Source: Pseudoselenomonas ruminantium (GTDB lineage Bacteria; Bacillota; Negativicutes; Selenomonadales; Selenomonadaceae). Taken from it: 15,247 nt of DNA. The notes under the pieces were generated by a model. That model did no database searches and was not told where the DNA came from. It saw only the letters and a list, made by a program, of their open reading frames with translations. The DNA lies in the NCBI GenBank assembly GCA_002373045.1, contig DFHU01000060.1, forward strand, positions 71,276 to 86,522, written 5' to 3'. The position numbers and the translations under genes are program-made. Of the stretch, positions 12,736-15,247 are shown one piece after another; position 1 is the first letter of the stretch; the number at the start of each line of letters is the position of its first letter.

Positions 12736-14538
12736 ATGCACAGAGAGGATATGGATGAATTTGTAGAGCAGGTTACTGCTCAGTCCGACCTGCTGCAAAC
12801 TGTGCAAAGCTACGTTCCTTTGAAACGCAAAGGAAATCGGTATTGGGGCTGCTGCCCCTTTCATGGCGAAAAGACCCCTTCTTTTTCTGTTGTGCCCGAC
12901 AAAGGCTTTTTCTATTGCTTTGGCTGCCATGCCGGGGGAAATGTTTTTAAGTTTTTATCCTTAATCGAAAACATTACCTATTTTGAAGCGATTAAGCTAC
13001 AGGCAGAGAAGCTGGGGATTCCCATGCCGCAACGGCAGAAGACCCCGCAGGAAATTGCCCGGGACAAGGAAATTGCGGATTTACGCAAGGTCAACGAGAT
13101 GGCACGGGATTTTTATCATAACTGCCTGACCCTGACGCGGTTGGGCGAGCCGGGGAAGGCGTATTTTACATCCCGGGCCATTTCGGCGGAAACAATTGCC
13201 GAATTTAAGCTTGGTTTTGCCCCCCATGCCTGGGATAAGCTTAGCACCGCCTTTTTGAAGCGTGGTGTGAAGCAGGAATTATTGCTTTCTGACGGGCTGG
13301 CAGCCGAGCGGCAAAATGGCGGCGGGATTTATGACCGGTTCCGCAACCGGATTATTATTCCCATCGCCGATGAGCGTGGACGGGTGGTTGGTTTTGGCGG
13401 TCGCGTGTTGGATGACAGCACGCCCAAATACCTGAACACCCCGGAAACCGTGCTCTTTAACAAGCGGCGCATCCTCTTTGGCCTGGACCGGGCTAACCGT
13501 GCCATCAAGCAGGCCGGTTATGCGATTGTCGTAGAAGGCTATATGGATGCCATCTCCGTCTTCAGTGCGGGGGTAAAAAATGTGGTGGCATCGCTGGGAA
13601 CGGCCTTTACCGCTGAACATTGCAAGCTGTTATTGCGGTATGCTCCCGCGATATATTTTTGCTATGACAGCGATGATGCTGGGCAAAAGGCGACCATCCG
13701 GGCATTGTCCATTGTTCAGGGAACCGGAGCAACTGTGCGGGTTATCGTAGTGCCTGATGGTAAAGACCCGGATGAGTATATCCGCAAGCATGGTGCTGAA
13801 GCGTTTCAGCAGCTGGTCAAAAAAGCGCTGCCCTTGGTGGAATACCGCCTGCAGTATGTGTTGAAGAATTTTGATCATGACAGTCTGGAGGGCAAGGTCA
13901 AGGCCTTGCATGCTATGCTGCCGGTGCTTACGGGCATTCGTGAGCCGGCTGTGCTCGGTGAGTACATCAAGCGGCTCTCGCAGGCACTTCTGCTCGATGA
14001 AGGCATTGTGCGGGATGAATTCCGGCGCTTTGGGCATCAGCCTTTGCCGGAAGACAGCGGTGCTGTACAGCGTGAGCCCATCAGGCAGGCTGTCCGGCGC
14101 ACCGATACCGCATTGCAGCGGGCGGGCCGCATAGTTATCCGCCTGGCGTTTCAGGATGCAGGCATCTTAGCGCATTTTGCGACGATGGTACCGCTGAATG
14201 ACGTTAGTGACGAACCTCAGCGGGAAATTTTGCTGGCTTTGCAGGAGTTAGCCGCACAAGGGAAGAATTCTAATGATACTGAGATGGCAAACAAGCTCAG
14301 TGAGACCGCTATGGCAGAATTATCCAGAGCCATGGTGGAAGACTTAGGTGTACTAAGCGAAACCGAAGCTTATAGCAATGCAGTGCGCGTGTTGCGCAAG
14401 GCGTATTTGAATATGCGTTATGTGGAGCACTCCCAGCGGGCGGCCGAGCTAGCCCGGCAGGGAGACACAGCGTATGTGGCTGAACTCAATCAGGCGCAGA
14501 AAATTAAAAGCGAAATGGAAGAGTTGCAGTTTGAGTGA
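12736..14538 (+). CDS. dnaG: DNA primase
   Basis: The 600-residue protein has the full bacterial primase layout. A CHC2 zinc-binding domain has C40, H43, C61 and C64 (CCPFH and YCFGCHAGG). The RNA polymerase core has a Toprim fold with VVEGYMD (265-271) and YDSDDAG (310-316). A C-terminal helical region (about 430-600) should bind the DnaB helicase. It makes RNA primers for lagging-strand synthesis. The ATG at 12736 follows AAGGGGA at 5-base spacing; an ATG at 12751, preceded by GAGAGG, is a possible second start. rpoD begins 41 bases after the stop, giving the dnaG-rpoD pair common in bacteria. Codon use resembles its neighbours. Confidence 0.97.
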   Translation: MHREDMDEFVEQVTAQSDLLQTVQSYVPLKRKGNRYWGCCPFHGEKTPSFSVVPDKGFFYCFGCHAGGNVFKFLSLIENITYFEAIKLQAEKLGIPMPQRQKTPQEIARDKEIADLRKVNEMARDFYHNCLTLTRLGEPGKAYFTSRAISAETIAEFKLGFAPHAWDKLSTAFLKRGVKQELLLSDGLAAERQNGGGIYDRFRNRIIIPIADERGRVVGFGGRVLDDSTPKYLNTPETVLFNKRRILFGLDRANRAIKQAGYAIVVEGYMDAISVFSAGVKNVVASLGTAFTAEHCKLLLRYAPAIYFCYDSDDAGQKATIRALSIVQGTGATVRVIVVPDGKDPDEYIRKHGAEAFQQLVKKALPLVEYRLQYVLKNFDHDSLEGKVKALHAMLPVLTGIREPAVLGEYIKRLSQALLLDEGIVRDEFRRFGHQPLPEDSGAVQREPIRQAVRRTDTALQRAGRIVIRLAFQDAGILAHFATMVPLNDVSDEPQREILLALQELAAQGKNSNDTEMANKLSETAMAELSRAMVEDLGVLSETEAYSNAVRVLRKAYLNMRYVEHSQRAAELARQGDTAYVAELNQAQKIKSEMEELQFE

Positions 14539-14579
14539 TTTTGTATGGAGTATTAAGGTCGTGGAAAGGGGTATGCTGA

Positions 14580-15247
14580 ATGGCTGAAGCGAAGAAGAAG
14601 AATGTCGCGCAGGCTGAGGCTGGCAATAAGAACCACAGTTCAGCGATTGTGGAAAATCTGTTGTCCAAAGGAACGAAAAACGGTGGTACATTGACGTATG
14701 GAGAGCTGGTTGAAGCTCTGCAGCAGGAAGACCTGACCCCTGACGAAATTGACCGCATGTATGATACCTTTAGTCAGCAGGGAATTGAAATTGTAGATGA
14801 TTCCTCTACGACAGATGTAGGGGATGACGATATCGATATGGACGATAAGGAGGCCGAAGAAGTCGAAATTGACCTTTCGGTGCCTGAAGGCATCAGCATT
14901 GATGACCCCGTCCGCATGTACCTGAAGGAAATCGGCCGTGTTCCTTTGCTTACGGCTGATGAGGAAGTGGCTTTGGCCAAGAGAATGCAGGAAGGCGATG
15001 AAATCGCCCAAAAGCGTCTGGCTGAAGCGAATCTTCGCCTGGTGGTCAGCATTGCCAAGCGTTATGTGGGCCGCGGGATGTTGTTCCTCGATTTGATTCA
15101 GGAAGGCAATTTGGGTCTTATCAAGGCGGTAGAAAAATTCGATTACACCAAGGGTTATAAGTTCAGTACCTATGCGACCTGGTGGATTCGCCAGGCTATC
15201 ACCCGCGCCATTGCGGACCAGGCACGTACCATCCGCATTCCGGTACA
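14580..15247 (+). CDS. rpoD: Primary sigma factor RpoD/SigA, 3' end outside window
   Basis: The frame is open to the right edge, giving 222 residues. The N-terminal region has a short basic start, a region 1.1-like segment and a strongly acidic stretch (about 72-95). Region 1.2 follows with DPVRMYLKEIGRVPLL and TADEEVALAKRM. Region 2 includes RLAEANLRLVVSIAKRYVGRG, LDLIQEGNLGLIKAVEKFDY, and KFSTYATWWIRQAITRAIADQARTIRIP, which carries the -10-melting and recognition residues. This is the housekeeping sigma factor that directs RNA polymerase to most promoters. The direct join of region 1.2 to region 2, with no large insert, is Firmicute-like. The ATG at 14580 follows AAAGGGG at 8-base spacing. 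Regions 3 and 4 lie outside the window. Confidence 0.97.
   Translation, partial: MAEAKKKNVAQAEAGNKNHSSAIVENLLSKGTKNGGTLTYGELVEALQQEDLTPDEIDRMYDTFSQQGIEIVDDSSTTDVGDDDIDMDDKEAEEVEIDLSVPEGISIDDPVRMYLKEIGRVPLLTADEEVALAKRMQEGDEIAQKRLAEANLRLVVSIAKRYVGRGMLFLDLIQEGNLGLIKAVEKFDYTKGYKFSTYATWWIRQAITRAIADQARTIRIPV

Noticed and set aside
14573..14587. Four-codon frame ATGCTGAATGGCTGA overlapping the rpoD start
   Set aside because: It could couple translation, but such tiny frames arise easily by chance, and the AAAGGGG site is better spaced for the rpoD ATG.

Overview
The window looks like the chromosome of a diderm Firmicute of the class Negativicutes, most like Selenomonas or a close relative; this is inferred from gene content. 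Firmicute markers are the rny - ymdB - spoVS order known from Bacillus, an RNase Y, a dnaG-rpoD operon and strong AGGAGG-type ribosome binding sites. A small exported OstA/LptA-like protein points to a lipopolysaccharide outer membrane. There are no rRNA or tRNA genes, CRISPR arrays, transposases or phage genes. Most of the window is housekeeping DNA with short intergenic gaps, none above 300 bases.

Layout. (1) Positions 1-655, minus: the N-terminal two thirds of an exported M48 zinc metallopeptidase, running off the left edge. (2) About 833-1855, plus: a P-loop kinase of the uridine kinase/pantothenate kinase-like group. (3) 2066-2356, minus: a small zinc-ribbon membrane protein. (4) 2529-7596, plus: an RNA-turnover and stress cluster of rny, an unknown 181-residue protein, ymdB, spoVS, a PHP-domain phosphoesterase (RNase AM/TrpH type) and a P-loop protein fused to an Asp23/Gls24 domain. 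(5) 7804-9027, minus: a shortened P1B-type ATPase homologue in which every catalytic motif is replaced. (6) 9193-10608, plus: an alanine/glycine:cation symporter. (7) 10897-11433, minus: the LptA-like protein. (8) 11555 to the right edge, plus: dgt, dnaG and the start of rpoD.

Two themes cross gene boundaries. First, four copies of an unusual 3'-end module follow four unrelated genes, always in the sense direction. Each has a conserved leader (TTACATCGTGGTGCTAAGAC, partly lost in copy 4), a 24-25 bp stem whose two arms change together from copy to copy, and a conserved loop (AGACARGCTTGTCAAACG). Several copies end in a T tract, so they look like intrinsic terminators built on a repeated, possibly mobile or protein-recognised, cassette. 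Second, three sites fit the Bacillus sigma-H consensus (RnAGGAwWW, 11-12 bases, RnnGAATww). They lie before spoVS, before dnaG-rpoD and before the dead P-type ATPase homologue. The first two genes are known sigma-H targets in Bacillus subtilis, so a sigma-H stationary-phase regulon may survive here and may include the pseudoenzyme.

The most promising undescribed items are the 3'-end hairpin family and the catalytically dead P-type ATPase homologue with its sigma-H-like promoter. Nothing resembles a defence island or a complete new multi-gene system. All family assignments come from reading motifs by eye, without database searches.
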